Source: Allobosea sp.
Lineage (GTDB): Bacteria > Pseudomonadota > Alphaproteobacteria > Rhizobiales > Kaistiaceae
NCBI GenBank assembly: GCA_017307955.1
Contig: JAFKFV010000022.1
Coordinates: 48,035 to 112,034, forward strand
Length of the DNA stretch: 64,000 nucleotides
Reading direction: 5' to 3'
Positions 55,113-63,609 of this stretch are shown here, in pieces. The position numbers were made by a program, and so were the translations under genes. Below the pieces are notes generated by a model, which saw only the letters and a list, made by a program, of their open reading frames with translations, was not told where the DNA came from and searched no databases. How positions within the stretch are numbered: position 1 is the stretch's first letter; every line of letters starts with the position of its first letter.

Positions 55113-56384
55113 CTAGCTGAGCGGCTCCATCTTGCCGGCGGCCGGGATTTCGGGCGCGTTGGAGTTGTCGACGATCACGAGATCGAAGCCGCCCTCCTTC
55201 TTGCGCCACTGGCCGCCGACGAGCGGCGTCTTGCAGACATTCTTGGCCGCGAAGGGTGGCACGCCCTTGCCGTCCCAGACGACCTTGCCGACGATGGTCG
55301 ACATGTCCGTCGCGGCGATCGCGGCGGCGACGCCATCGGCGTCGGTCGGATCGGAGACGCGGCCCATGACATTGGCCGCGACCTCGAACAGCGAGTGAAC
55401 GAAGCCGATCGGCTGCGTCCAGGGCCGCTTCGTCTCCGCCTCGAAGGCGGCGGCGAGTTCGGCCGAGCTCTGGCCGGTCACCGACGACTTGAAGGGATGC
55501 GAAGCCGACCACCACACCTCGGAGGAGAGATTGTTGCCGGCGTCGCCGAGCGTCTCGACCGATTGCGGGAACAGGATCGCCTTGGCGACCGTCACCGCCT
55601 TCGGCTTCAGGCCCTGCTGGCGCGCCTGGTTCCAGAAGGTCGTGAAATCCGGCGGGATGACGACGCCGGTGACGATCTCGACGCCGTCGGACTTGAAGGC
55701 GTTGATCTGGGCCGTGAAATCGTCGGTCAAGTTCTGGTAGCGGCCGGGATCGACGAGCGAGAAGCCCGCCGCCTCGAGGCCCGGCTTCAGGCCGTTCTTC
55801 GGATCGCCCCAGGCATTGCCGTCGGCGTCGTTTGGGAAGAGGCCGCCGACCTTGCCGTTGGTCGCGAGTTGCTTCCACATCGACGTATAGGTCGCGATGA
55901 TGTCCTCGAGACCCCAGAAATAGTGGAAGGCGTAGTTGAACGGCTTCCACGAGGCCGGGTCGCCGGGATTGCCCTGCTGGCCGATGAACCAGGGCTGCCA
56001 GGGCGCCATGGTCGAGACGACCGGCACGCCTTCCGCCTCGCAGGTGGTGGCGACCGGATTGGTGTTCTCCGGCGTCGAGCCGACCAGCATTAGGTCGATC
56101 TCGCCGTCGACGATCAGTTCCTTGGCGACCTCGGCGGCGCGGTTCGGGTTGGACTGGCTGTCCTTGACCAGAACCTCGAAATTCTTGCCGGCATCGGAGG
56201 CGAGGAACGCCTTGATGTTGAAGGCGTCGCTCTCCGAGAAGCCGGCGAGCGGCCCCGTCTGTGGCGACACATAGCCGAGCTTGATCTTGGCGCCTTGCGC
56301 GATGGCGGGCGCGGCAAGGGCGGGGACGGCGAGCGCCGCACCGGTCGCCGCGCCGGCTTTCAGGAAATTGCGTCTCGTGATCAT
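55113..56384 (-). CDS. ABC transporter substrate-binding protein, LivJ-like (module 1)
   Basis: A 423-residue type I periplasmic binding protein with a Tat-type leader (ITRRNFLKAGAATGAAL) cleaved after AIAQ. The mature N-terminus KIKLGYVSPQTGPLAGFSESD is typical. An acidic and aromatic ligand-pocket region (STMAPWQPWFIGQ, YAFHYFWGLEDI) parallels its paralogue at 46805. It lies 27 bases after the maleylacetate reductase gene. Confidence 0.93.
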   Translation of the reverse strand: MITRRNFLKAGAATGAALAVPALAAPAIAQGAKIKLGYVSPQTGPLAGFSESDAFNIKAFLASDAGKNFEVLVKDSQSNPNRAAEVAKELIVDGEIDLMLVGSTPENTNPVATTCEAEGVPVVSTMAPWQPWFIGQQGNPGDPASWKPFNYAFHYFWGLEDIIATYTSMWKQLATNGKVGGLFPNDADGNAWGDPKNGLKPGLEAAGFSLVDPGRYQNLTDDFTAQINAFKSDGVEIVTGVVIPPDFTTFWNQARQQGLKPKAVTVAKAILFPQSVETLGDAGNNLSSEVWWSASHPFKSSVTGQSSAELAAAFEAETKRPWTQPIGFVHSLFEVAANVMGRVSDPTDADGVAAAIAATDMSTIVGKVVWDGKGVPPFAAKNVCKTPLVGGQWRKKEGGFDLVIVDNSNAPEIPAAGKMEPLS

Positions 56385-56411
56385 CTTTTCCTCCCTCGTT
56401 CTTCTCTTTCC

Positions 56412-57476
56412 TCAGCCCCCCGGGCGGCGTCCCTCCCACGCCGCCTGGAGGAGATCCCTGATCGCGGGCCGTTCGAGCGGCCGCGGGTTCTGGTAGGCGT
56501 TCTTCACCGCGATCGCCGCCGCCCGGTCGAGATCGGCTTCCTCGATGCCGATCTCCTTGAGGCTCTGCGGCGCGCCGATGCGGCGGGCGAAGTCATGGAG
56601 GCCACCCGCCGCCGAGCCGCCGCCGAAGGCGTCAGCGATCGGCGCCAGCAATTCGGGCACGGCTTCCTCGTTGAAAGCCGTCGTGTAAGGCAGGAGGATC
56701 GCATGCGTCTCGGCATGGGGCGTGTCGAACGAGCCGCCGAAGACATGCGCGAGCTTGTGATGCAGCGCCATCTGGACATAGCCGAGCGCCGTCGAGCAGC
56801 ACCAGGCGGCGTAGAGCGCCTTGGCCCGTGCCTCATGGTCATGCGGGCTGGCGATGAGCCGCGGGATGCCGTCGCGGAATTCTGCCATCGCGTCGCGGCA
56901 CATCAGCTCGATCACCGGATTGCGGTCCGGCGCGTAGAACGCCTCCATCGCATGCGCGATGGCGTTCATCGCCGAGGTCACGGTGAGGCCGACGGGCAGC
57001 GACAGCGTCAGGTCGACGTCATAGATGACCGTTTCCGGCCGGATGTCCGGGGAGCGGCGCGTCGTCTTCTCGCCATTCGCCGTCTCGCCGAGGATGTCGG
57101 TCATCTCCGAGCCGGCATAGGTGGTCGGGATCACGACCTGGTCGGCGCCGGTGCGCACTGCGATCGCCTTGCCGAGGCCGGTCGTCGAGCCGCCGCCGAG
57201 GCTGACCACGGCGGTGGCGCCGCTCCTGCGATAGGCCTCGACCGCCTCGGCGGTGACCTCGACCGGCGTGTGCATGACCGCACCGGCGAAGACGCCGGCC
57301 GAAAGATCGCCGAGGCTCGCCGCGAGCCGCTCGGCATCCGCCTTCTGATGCGGCGTCGCCAGCACCAGCGCGCGCTCATGCCCGAGGCGGCGCACTTCCT
57401 CGCCGGCGCGGGCCATGGTGCCGGAGCCGAACACGACGCGGGTGGTGAGACCGGGAAAGACGAAATTCTGCATCAT
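56412..57476 (-). CDS. Maleylacetate reductase
   Basis: A 354-residue iron-containing alcohol dehydrogenase-fold enzyme reducing maleylacetate to 3-oxoadipate with NAD(P)H. The nucleotide loop is GGGST (94-98). The metal-site histidine region reads MALHHKLAHVFGGSFDTPHAETHA (His239, His240, His244, His254, His258), characteristic of maleylacetate reductases (TcbF/GraC class). The ATG at 57476 overlaps the stop of the upstream hydrolase (ATGA). It joins the hydroxyquinol dioxygenases to pcaIJF. Confidence 0.94.
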   Translation of the reverse strand: MMQNFVFPGLTTRVVFGSGTMARAGEEVRRLGHERALVLATPHQKADAERLAASLGDLSAGVFAGAVMHTPVEVTAEAVEAYRRSGATAVVSLGGGSTTGLGKAIAVRTGADQVVIPTTYAGSEMTDILGETANGEKTTRRSPDIRPETVIYDVDLTLSLPVGLTVTSAMNAIAHAMEAFYAPDRNPVIELMCRDAMAEFRDGIPRLIASPHDHEARAKALYAAWCCSTALGYVQMALHHKLAHVFGGSFDTPHAETHAILLPYTTAFNEEAVPELLAPIADAFGGGSAAGGLHDFARRIGAPQSLKEIGIEEADLDRAAAIAVKNAYQNPRPLERPAIRDLLQAAWEGRRPGG

Positions 57477-58132
57477 CGCGGCGCCTCCATGCGGGGGGAG
57501 CGGCCGGCGGCGAGATCCTGCAGCATGCCGCGCAGCATCGCGATCTCGGCGTCCGAGACCTCGTGCGGCCGCCCGGGGAAAAGATCCGCGCGGACGACGG
57601 CGCCCTGCCCGCCGAGCGAGCCGATGGCATCGCCGGCCGCCTCGGCCGGGATCCAGGGATCGGCATCGGCGCCGGAAAGATAGACCGGCAATCCGCGCGG
57701 CGCCGCCTTGGGCCGACCATCGGCGGCGACGCCGACCCGGCAGCCGGTGAGCGCGGCCAGCGCGTCCGGCGCCGGCAGCCCGGCTGAGACATATTCGATG
57801 GCGAGGCAGGCGCCCTGCGAGAAGCCGGCGAGGAGCAGCGGCAGGCCCGGATAGACGCCCCGCGCCGCCGTGACCGCCGCCGCCAGATGATCGAGCGCTG
57901 TCGCCAGCTCCGCCCGGGCGACGGGCGTGAGCGGATCGACGGCGCGCGCCTGATACCAGGCCCCGTTCGGCGCGCGCGGCAGCACGAAGGCGATGTCGTC
58001 CACGCCGAGGCGGGCGACGACATGGGCCTCCATGTCTTCCGGCGTCTGGCCGCGGCCGTGGACGAAGACGCAAAGCGCCTTCGCCGCGGGGCCGCTCGGC
58101 CCAAGCCTCAGGGGTCCGGGCTCGGACGTCAT
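57473..58132 (-). CDS. Phospholipase/carboxylesterase family hydrolase, MhqD-like
   Basis: A 219-residue alpha/beta hydrolase of the carboxylesterase-2 type. The triad is Ser105 (GFSQGA), Asp158 (GADADPW) and His190 (GRPHEVS). Proteins of this type next to a VOC dioxygenase recall the Bacillus MhqD-MhqO pair of hydroquinone resistance. It overlaps both neighbours by ATGA, so it is made together with the dioxygenase and the maleylacetate reductase. Confidence 0.88.
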   Translation of the reverse strand: MTSEPGPLRLGPSGPAAKALCVFVHGRGQTPEDMEAHVVARLGVDDIAFVLPRAPNGAWYQARAVDPLTPVARAELATALDHLAAAVTAARGVYPGLPLLLAGFSQGACLAIEYVSAGLPAPDALAALTGCRVGVAADGRPKAAPRGLPVYLSGADADPWIPAEAAGDAIGSLGGQGAVVRADLFPGRPHEVSDAEIAMLRGMLQDLAAGRSPRMEAPR

Positions 58133-59088
58133 GCGAACTCCGCCTGCTCCAGGCCGGCGCGCAGCTCGTCCTCGCGGTCCTTGAACCAGGGCGGGAACAC
58201 CAGCGTCTTGCCGATCGCGCCCGGAGGCTCGTCCTTGGCCCAGCCTTCCGGCGTCGTCCAGGCGAGCTCGAACAGCGCGCCGCCCGGCGAGCGGACATAG
58301 CAGGACTTGAAGTAGTTGCGGTCCTTCTGCTCCGAGATATCGGTGAAGCCGAGGCCCTCGATATGGGCGCGCAGCTTCATCTGGTTCTCTTCGTTGCCGG
58401 TGTTCAGCGCCAGGTGATGGATGGTGCCGCCGGCCAGCGTCCAGGTGCCCTGCGGGCTGTCGCGATCGACAATGACTTCGACGCGCTGCACGATGCCATC
58501 CGCATCCGGGACGCGGAAGACGAGGCCCTCATGCGTATCGGCCTCCTTCTCCAGCGGCAGTGCGATGGTGAGGAAATCGTCCATGGCGGTGCGGTCGGTC
58601 ACCGCGATGGCGCCGCCATAGATGCCCTTGATGCCATGGTCGCGGCCGATGCCCTGCTTCTCGTTGGTGATCGGCTCGCGGCTGTCGCCGTCGCTCTCGA
58701 CGAGCTCGTGCAGGATGCCGCAGGGGTGGGCGAAGGCGACGCGGTCGGCGCCGAAGCGGGTCAGCTTCTTCGCCTCGATGCCGCGCGCATTCAGCCGCTC
58801 GACCCAGAAATCGGCTGCGCCGACGGGGATCGACTGCATGATCGTGCGCGACTGGTTGGTGCCGCGCCGGCCGAACACGCCGGGCTTGCGGAACGGGAAG
58901 GTCGTGATGATCGTCGAGGCGTCGCCATTCGGCGAGCCGTAATAGAGGTGATAGACGGGGATCACGCCGTCGAAGAGCACCGTGCGCTTCACCGAGTGAA
59001 GGCCGAGCGCCTTGGTGTAGAAATCGAAGTCTTCCTGCGCTCCGTCGGTCGACATCGTCAGATGATGGTATCCGCTGACCTGTGCCAT
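58129..59088 (-). CDS. VOC-family ring-cleaving dioxygenase, MhqO-like
   Basis: A 319-residue two-domain vicinal-oxygen-chelate protein. Probable metal ligands are His8 or His9 (GYHHLTM), His224 or His225 (GTIHHLAL) and Glu274 (ALFELAW), the arrangement of MhqO/LinE-like extradiol dioxygenases acting on hydroquinones. It could cleave a chlorinated or plain hydroquinone that enters the pathway. It starts three bases from the intradiol dioxygenase stop and overlaps the hydrolase gene by ATGA. Confidence 0.88.
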   Translation of the reverse strand: MAQVSGYHHLTMSTDGAQEDFDFYTKALGLHSVKRTVLFDGVIPVYHLYYGSPNGDASTIITTFPFRKPGVFGRRGTNQSRTIMQSIPVGAADFWVERLNARGIEAKKLTRFGADRVAFAHPCGILHELVESDGDSREPITNEKQGIGRDHGIKGIYGGAIAVTDRTAMDDFLTIALPLEKEADTHEGLVFRVPDADGIVQRVEVIVDRDSPQGTWTLAGGTIHHLALNTGNEENQMKLRAHIEGLGFTDISEQKDRNYFKSCYVRSPGGALFELAWTTPEGWAKDEPPGAIGKTLVFPPWFKDREDELRAGLEQAEFA

Positions 59089-59091
59089 GCG

Positions 59092-60096
59092 TCATCTCCT
59101 CCCGGTTTCTTTCATGCGCTGCGGCGATTGCGGGCAGAGCACGAGATTCAAGTCGAGTGTGTAGCGGCGGCGCCCCCGCTCGGAGGCGGCCGGCCGGAAT
59201 TCCGCGACGAGGCCCTCGCGGACGCCGAAGATGGCGTCGCGGCTGATGGCCGGGTCGCTGCCGTCGAAGATGTGCGTCGTGAGCGTCTCGTGGCCCGGCG
59301 ACGTCACGCGGAAATGGATATGCGCCGGCCGCTCGAGGCCGATGCCGAGCGCTGCCATCAGCCTTCCGACCGGCCCGTCGGCGGGCAGGCTGTAGCCCTT
59401 CGGCCGCACGGTCGCGAAGTGGAAGCGACCCTCGCCGTCGGCGACGAAACGGCCGCGGAGATTATGTTCCGGCTGCCGGTCCGGCTCCTGGTTCTCGTAG
59501 AGCCCCTCGGCATTCGCCTGCCAGACCTCGACGCGGGCGCCAGCCAGCGGCGCGCCATCGAGGCTCGCCACCCGCCCGCTCACGACGAGCGGCTCGCCGC
59601 GGCCGTCGCGCGAGATGCTGGCGCCGAGCGGCAGTTCCGGCACGTCGGGGCGATAGAAGGGGCCGGCGAGCGTGTTCGGCGTCGCGCCTTCGGGGCGCGG
59701 ATGATTGAGCCGCTCGATCAGCGAGGAGACACCGATGACATCGGCGAACAGCACCCATTCCTGGCGCCGCGCATCGGCATAGTGGCCGACCTCGGTCAGG
59801 AAATCGATCGCGATGCGGAATTCCTCGCTGCTCGGCCGCAATTGCGTGACGAGGGCATGCAGCATGCCGACGCCGGCCGTCGCGGTCTCGGCGAGGCGGA
59901 GCGGCGTATCGGGAGCGAGCCGGGCAAGAAACGCCTCGGTCGCGAAGGCGCCGGCATCGGCAGCCGCCGCGTCGGCGGCGTCCGAGATGTCACGCGGGAC
60001 TTCGAGGGCGGCATCGGCGCGCCCGTTGGCGTGGCCGCGTGCGCGCTCCCTTCCCTCAGCGCCTCCCTGTCCCTGGCTCTCGCCCTGGCCGTGCAT
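59092..60096 (-). CDS. Intradiol ring-cleavage dioxygenase, hydroxyquinol 1,2-dioxygenase-like (module 1)
   Basis: A 334-residue intradiol dioxygenase with iron ligands Tyr200 (GLYENQ), Tyr235 (KGYSLPADGP), His259 and His261 (RPAHIHF). It is about 30-40 residues longer than its paralogue at 49025 because of a Gly/Gln/Ala-rich N-terminal segment (about 1-50) of no recognised fold; no other start codon is available in the frame. It is the first gene of the 22-kb array and divergent from the LysR regulator. Confidence 0.9.
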   Translation of the reverse strand: MHGQGESQGQGGAEGRERARGHANGRADAALEVPRDISDAADAAAADAGAFATEAFLARLAPDTPLRLAETATAGVGMLHALVTQLRPSSEEFRIAIDFLTEVGHYADARRQEWVLFADVIGVSSLIERLNHPRPEGATPNTLAGPFYRPDVPELPLGASISRDGRGEPLVVSGRVASLDGAPLAGARVEVWQANAEGLYENQEPDRQPEHNLRGRFVADGEGRFHFATVRPKGYSLPADGPVGRLMAALGIGLERPAHIHFRVTSPGHETLTTHIFDGSDPAISRDAIFGVREGLVAEFRPAASERGRRRYTLDLNLVLCPQSPQRMKETGRR

Positions 60097-60189
60097 TCCC
60101 GCGGGGCCTCCCTTCCCCTTGGATGAAGGCGTAGCACGCGCTTATGCGAGGCTTGATGAGTTGTCGCGCGGTCAATATAGCATTTTGGT

Positions 60190-61140
60190 ATGAGGCTGAA
60201 CGAGCGCCATTTGATGCAGCTCGCCGCCGTGCTCGATGCCGGCGGCGTCTCCGAAGGAGCCGCCATGCTGGGCCTGACCCAGCCGGCGGTGAGCCGTTCG
60301 CTCGCCATGCTGGAGGCGCGGGTCGGCGAGCCCCTGTTCATGAAGGGTCGACGCCCGCTGCAGGCGACGCCGCTCGGCGCGCAGCTCGCCGCGCAGGGCC
60401 GTGTGATGATCGCCGCCTCGCGCAAGGCCTCCGACGCCGTGCAGGGCTTCATGAAGGGCACCAAGGGCGTCGTGCGCGTCGGCGGCGTGCCCTTCTTCAT
60501 GGATGCGATGATCAGCCGGATGATCGGCGAGTTCCAGAACCACGAGCCGGAGATCACCATCCAGCAGAGCTATCTGAACCTGCCGGAGATGGTCTCCGCG
60601 CTCGAAGGCAGGCAGATCGATCTCGGCATCGTGCCGATCGGCGTGCTCGATCTCGGGCCGGGCTTCGAGTTCACCGAGATCCTGCCCGGCCGCAACATCG
60701 TCGCCTGCCGCCCGCAGCATCCGCTGCTGCGCAACCGGCGTCTCCGCGCCCACGACCTGACGAGCTTCCCCTGGGTCGCGCCGCTGCCCGGCTCGCCGCT
60801 GATGTCCGACCTGCAGATGATCCTGATGAGCATCGGCATGTCGGATCTGAATGTGCGCTATTCAGGCGGCTCGCTGATGAGCGTCATCAACTACCTGGCC
60901 GAGACCGATGCGCTGGCCGTGCTGCCCTTCTCGGTCGTCTTCGCGCAGCGCAAGGAAAACCGCGTCACGGTCCTTCCCTACGAGATCCCGCAGCCCAACC
61001 GCTCCCTCGGCATCCTCCGCCGCACCGGAGGCCCCCGCTCCGCCGCCGCCGAACGCTTCGCGGGCTATGTCACCGCGGCGTTCGAGGACCTGAAGCACAT
61101 CATCAAGCGGCACGAGAACGCGGTGGTCTGGGGGAGGTAG
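60190..61140 (+). CDS. LysR-family transcriptional regulator
   Basis: A 316-residue LysR regulator. The winged helix-turn-helix covers about 5-62 (HLMQLAAVLDAGGVSEGAAMLGLTQPAVSRSLAMLE), followed by an effector-binding domain (VRVGGVPFFMDAMISRMIGEF). It is divergent from the dioxygenase that heads the aromatic array, with 93 bases between, so it most likely activates that array in response to the substrate or an intermediate. It also ends just before the foreign island. Confidence 0.92.
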   Translation: MRLNERHLMQLAAVLDAGGVSEGAAMLGLTQPAVSRSLAMLEARVGEPLFMKGRRPLQATPLGAQLAAQGRVMIAASRKASDAVQGFMKGTKGVVRVGGVPFFMDAMISRMIGEFQNHEPEITIQQSYLNLPEMVSALEGRQIDLGIVPIGVLDLGPGFEFTEILPGRNIVACRPQHPLLRNRRLRAHDLTSFPWVAPLPGSPLMSDLQMILMSIGMSDLNVRYSGGSLMSVINYLAETDALAVLPFSVVFAQRKENRVTVLPYEIPQPNRSLGILRRTGGPRSAAAERFAGYVTAAFEDLKHIIKRHENAVVWGR

Positions 61141-61156
61141 GGGTGTCACATCGCAG

Positions 61157-61187
61157 GAAATGGTGCTGCAAGGTTAGATTTGAACTC
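61157..61187. repeat. Distal copy of tRNA-Thr 3' end (putative att site)
   Basis: The first 16 bases, GAAATGGTGCTGCAAG, are identical to 63491-63506, which includes the CCA end and acceptor arm of tRNA-Thr. The next 15 bases match the T-arm region imperfectly (GATTtGAACTC against GATTGAACTC). Both copies have the same orientation and flank the kinase/phosphatase pair, as expected for recombination at a tRNA 3' end. Confidence 0.7.
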
Positions 61188-61307
61188 GCCCCACTCGATA
61201 CACCAATGCAACTGACGACAGTCACGCACCCAACTTAGCGTTGCGACAGCCTCGCAGAATCAACGCGAACCGGTATTCTCTCTAGAGGCAACCCGGAGGG
61301 GGAAAGA

Positions 61308-62639
61308 ATGAATCTGGTCCATATCGGACACTTGGGCGCGGGCGGCTTTGGCGCGGTTGATCGGGTGAGAGAGTCGTCGACAAACTTGGAGTTCGCTCGG
61401 AAGACATTCATCCCGCCTCCCGGCCTTAGTGGCCAAATGCAGGACAACGTTCGTAAGCGATTTATTCGCGAGGTCCGAACGCAATCTGGAATTCGCCATC
61501 GCAACATAGTGCCGATAGTTTACGCGGAACCAGGGGCCGCACCCCCATTCTATCTCATGCCGATAGCAAACAGCAGCCTTCAAGATGATCTGAACAACGA
61601 CCGATCTCTTGGAGGGAATTGGCTTCAAGCAATAGTCGACATCGTTGCTGCACTAGATGAAATGCACGGGATGGGAATATACCACAGGGACCTAAAGCCG
61701 CAGAATGTCCTCAGATACAGTTCCGGAGACACAGCCCATCAGCCATACTATGCTGTTTCCGATTTTGGACTCATTGCTATGGAAGAGTCGCGAGTTTCTT
61801 CGTTAACCATGACGGGAATGATAAAGAATACTGACTATTATACAGCTCCAGAGATTACGTCAGACCTTCGTAGAGCGTCACCGCAGTCGGATATTTATTC
61901 ACTTGGCTGCATACTTCACGAAATGATTGGAACAAAGCCACGCGTTCCATGCCAAGATATACGCGAAGACGGGCCGTATTCGCAAATCCTTCTGAATTGC
62001 ACGCGATCCGACCCAGCACGGAGGTTCCGATCAGTCCGAGACGTTCTTGACGCAATTATAGTTGCAAATGCCGGCGACGCAAAAACAACCGTCACCGTCA
62101 ACCTACCATTCACAGAACAGCTCTATTCTGGCGGTAATATTGATGAATCGGGCTGGAAAGAACTTATTGAATACGTTGAAGATCATGAGAATACATACGA
62201 ATCATCATCTATATTAAGTCGAGTATCGTTAATTCAAGTGAAGCAGTTATGGGAGCAATTTCCCATGCTTGGCGATCGGTTCGGCCTAGCTTATGCGAAC
62301 TGGGTGCGCGAGACTGCGCTGAGGTTCGACCATTGTGATTACGTGGCTAACGTAGTGGAACAGATACTGCAGTGTGCGGACTATGGAACCAAAGTTGAGT
62401 GCCTGATGGCCTTGCTCAGGATGGGGACCAGCCACAATCGATGGTATGTCGAGCGAAAATTCTATTCGCTCTGTGGACCAGGAATGGATGAAGGACTGGC
62501 CAAGCGGCTGGCCGTAGAGTTTAGGGCAGCCGGGCCAGCCGTTTGCCGAATGATCGATCACCTGGAGCACTCCATCTCAGCGACGCGCGATGCAATGCAC
62601 CCCAATCTTGTGCAGACGCTCCATGAAGTGTGCCGATGA
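61308..62639 (+). CDS. Hanks-type serine/threonine protein kinase with novel C-terminal region
   Basis: A 443-residue soluble kinase with every catalytic element: glycine loop GAGGFGAV (10-17), Lys32, Glu55 of helix C, HRDLKPQN (Asp128, Lys130, Asn133), DFG (152-154), APE (180-182) and Asp195. The kinase domain ends near residue 265. The remaining 175 or so residues are helical and unlike PASTA, FHA or other usual bacterial kinase tails, and there is no membrane segment. The ATG has an excellent site, GGAGGGGGAAAG. Its stop overlaps the phosphatase start by ATGA. Composition marks it as acquired. Function is unknown; a signalling or defence role is inferred from the island context. Confidence 0.9.
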   Translation: MNLVHIGHLGAGGFGAVDRVRESSTNLEFARKTFIPPPGLSGQMQDNVRKRFIREVRTQSGIRHRNIVPIVYAEPGAAPPFYLMPIANSSLQDDLNNDRSLGGNWLQAIVDIVAALDEMHGMGIYHRDLKPQNVLRYSSGDTAHQPYYAVSDFGLIAMEESRVSSLTMTGMIKNTDYYTAPEITSDLRRASPQSDIYSLGCILHEMIGTKPRVPCQDIREDGPYSQILLNCTRSDPARRFRSVRDVLDAIIVANAGDAKTTVTVNLPFTEQLYSGGNIDESGWKELIEYVEDHENTYESSSILSRVSLIQVKQLWEQFPMLGDRFGLAYANWVRETALRFDHCDYVANVVEQILQCADYGTKVECLMALLRMGTSHNRWYVERKFYSLCGPGMDEGLAKRLAVEFRAAGPAVCRMIDHLEHSISATRDAMHPNLVQTLHEVCR

Positions 62640-63346
62640 GGCCAACCTACTCGCTCCGCTCTGAGCGCGGGCCTAGACAAAAGAACGAGGATGCCGCTGG
62701 TGTTTTCGTTAGCGGGCCCAGCTTGGGTTTCGTCGTCGCGGACGGGGTTGGTGGCCACGGCGGCGGGGAAGTCGCTTCTAGAATCGCCGTGGACATGTTC
62801 GAGCAGGCTCTCCTCGCAAGCCCGCATGATTTGAATCTAGTACAGCTGATGCTCGCAATCCATTATCGCGTTGTCGAAAGGCAGGGCCAAGATCCTGCAT
62901 GGCGAAGCATGGCCACCACGTGTACCTCGGGTGTGATCCGCGACTCGCGCTTGGATTTTGCCCATTGTGGGGATACTCGGTTGGTGTTGCAGCGAGGCAA
63001 AGGCATACGCCGGCTCACAGTCGACCACACAGAGGCCCAGCAGCTCCTAACCTCCGGCCAGCTAACCCCCACCGAGTTTCGCAGCTACCCACGAAAGAAT
63101 ATCCTGACCAGTGCGTTGGGCGTGCACGGGACGCCGCACATAGATCAGGGCATCATCAAACTTGAGACTGGGGACCGCGTCATGTCCTTTTCCGACGGCG
63201 TGTACGGCAGGCTCCCTTTGCGTGCCCTGAAGACACTCTCCGATCGCTGTTCGGACGCTGAGGGTTTGGTGGACGCGGTGGTCAACGAGGTCAACCGGCG
63301 TAAGCCTAACGACAATTTCTCGATTGTTGCCGTTTTCTGCAGCTAA
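62636..63346 (+). CDS. PP2C-family serine/threonine phosphatase
   Basis: A 236-residue single-domain PP2C (PPM) phosphatase, dependent on Mn or Mg. The metal-binding motifs are complete: RQKNEDA (Glu18, Asp19), VADGVGGHGGG (Asp36), HCGDTR (Asp113), SFSDGVYG (Asp187) and NDNFS (Asp226). The ATG at 62636 overlaps the kinase stop by ATGA; a GTG six bases earlier is possible but less likely. It would reverse the phosphorylation made by the adjacent kinase. No membrane helix or sensor domain is attached. Confidence 0.92.
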   Translation: MRPTYSLRSERGPRQKNEDAAGVFVSGPSLGFVVADGVGGHGGGEVASRIAVDMFEQALLASPHDLNLVQLMLAIHYRVVERQGQDPAWRSMATTCTSGVIRDSRLDFAHCGDTRLVLQRGKGIRRLTVDHTEAQQLLTSGQLTPTEFRSYPRKNILTSALGVHGTPHIDQGIIKLETGDRVMSFSDGVYGRLPLRALKTLSDRCSDAEGLVDAVVNEVNRRKPNDNFSIVAVFCS

Positions 63347-63490
63347 GCAGGCCCTCCGCACCGGGCATGAATCAGCACCGGCTGGTGGTCGGCTGCACAT
63401 TTGCGACACCACTGCATCACGCTCCTGTATCACAGACAGAGCGAAACTAGGCCTCGAATTGCCGCAGTTTCCCAGCGAGATCAAGAGCTT

Positions 63491-63520
63491 GAAATGGTGC
63501 TGCAAGAGAGGATTGAACTC
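63491..63520. repeat. tRNA-proximal direct repeat (putative att site)
   Basis: The partner of 61157-61187. It covers the four bases beyond the tRNA, the CCA end, the 3' acceptor strand and part of the T arm of tRNA-Thr. Confidence 0.7.
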
Positions 63521-63569
63521 TCGACCTCACCCTTACCAAGGGTGTGCTCTACCACTGAGCTACTGCAGC
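63495..63569 (-). tRNA. tRNA-Thr (anticodon GGT)
   Basis: A full cloverleaf of 75 bases including an encoded CCA. Acceptor GCTGCAG pairs with TTGCAGC (one G-U), the D stem is GCTC/GAGC, the anticodon stem CACCC/GGGTG has loop TTGGTAA (anticodon GGT), and the T stem GAGAG/CTCTC has loop TTCAATC. The discriminator base is A. Its 3' end is the boundary of the foreign island. Confidence 0.97.
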
Positions 63570-63609
63570 GCCGGGGCGCGGGAGCGGGGCTCCGGCGCGG
63601 ACGGCGGCC

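Larger units (their letters stand above)
61157..63520. mobile_element. tRNA-Thr-associated mini-island carrying kinase and PP2C phosphatase
   Basis: About 2.3 kb between direct repeats of the tRNA-Thr 3' end. The DNA is clearly richer in A and T, with codons such as ATA, TTA and AGA that are rare in the flanks. It holds only two coupled genes and no integrase, so it is either a trimmed relic or an element mobilised in trans. Boundaries are inferred from the repeats. Confidence 0.65.

Noticed and set aside
60097..60189. A LysR T-N11-A operator between the LysR gene and the dioxygenase
   Set aside because: Several T-N11-A matches exist but none with convincing dyad symmetry, so no site is called.
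61157..61230. A second complete tRNA gene at the left end of the island
   Set aside because: Only the CCA end, the acceptor strand and a damaged T arm are present. No anticodon or D arm can be folded.
61141..63494. An integrase or recombinase gene within the island
   Set aside because: The two genes fill the space, and neither gap (61188-61307, 63347-63490) can encode one.
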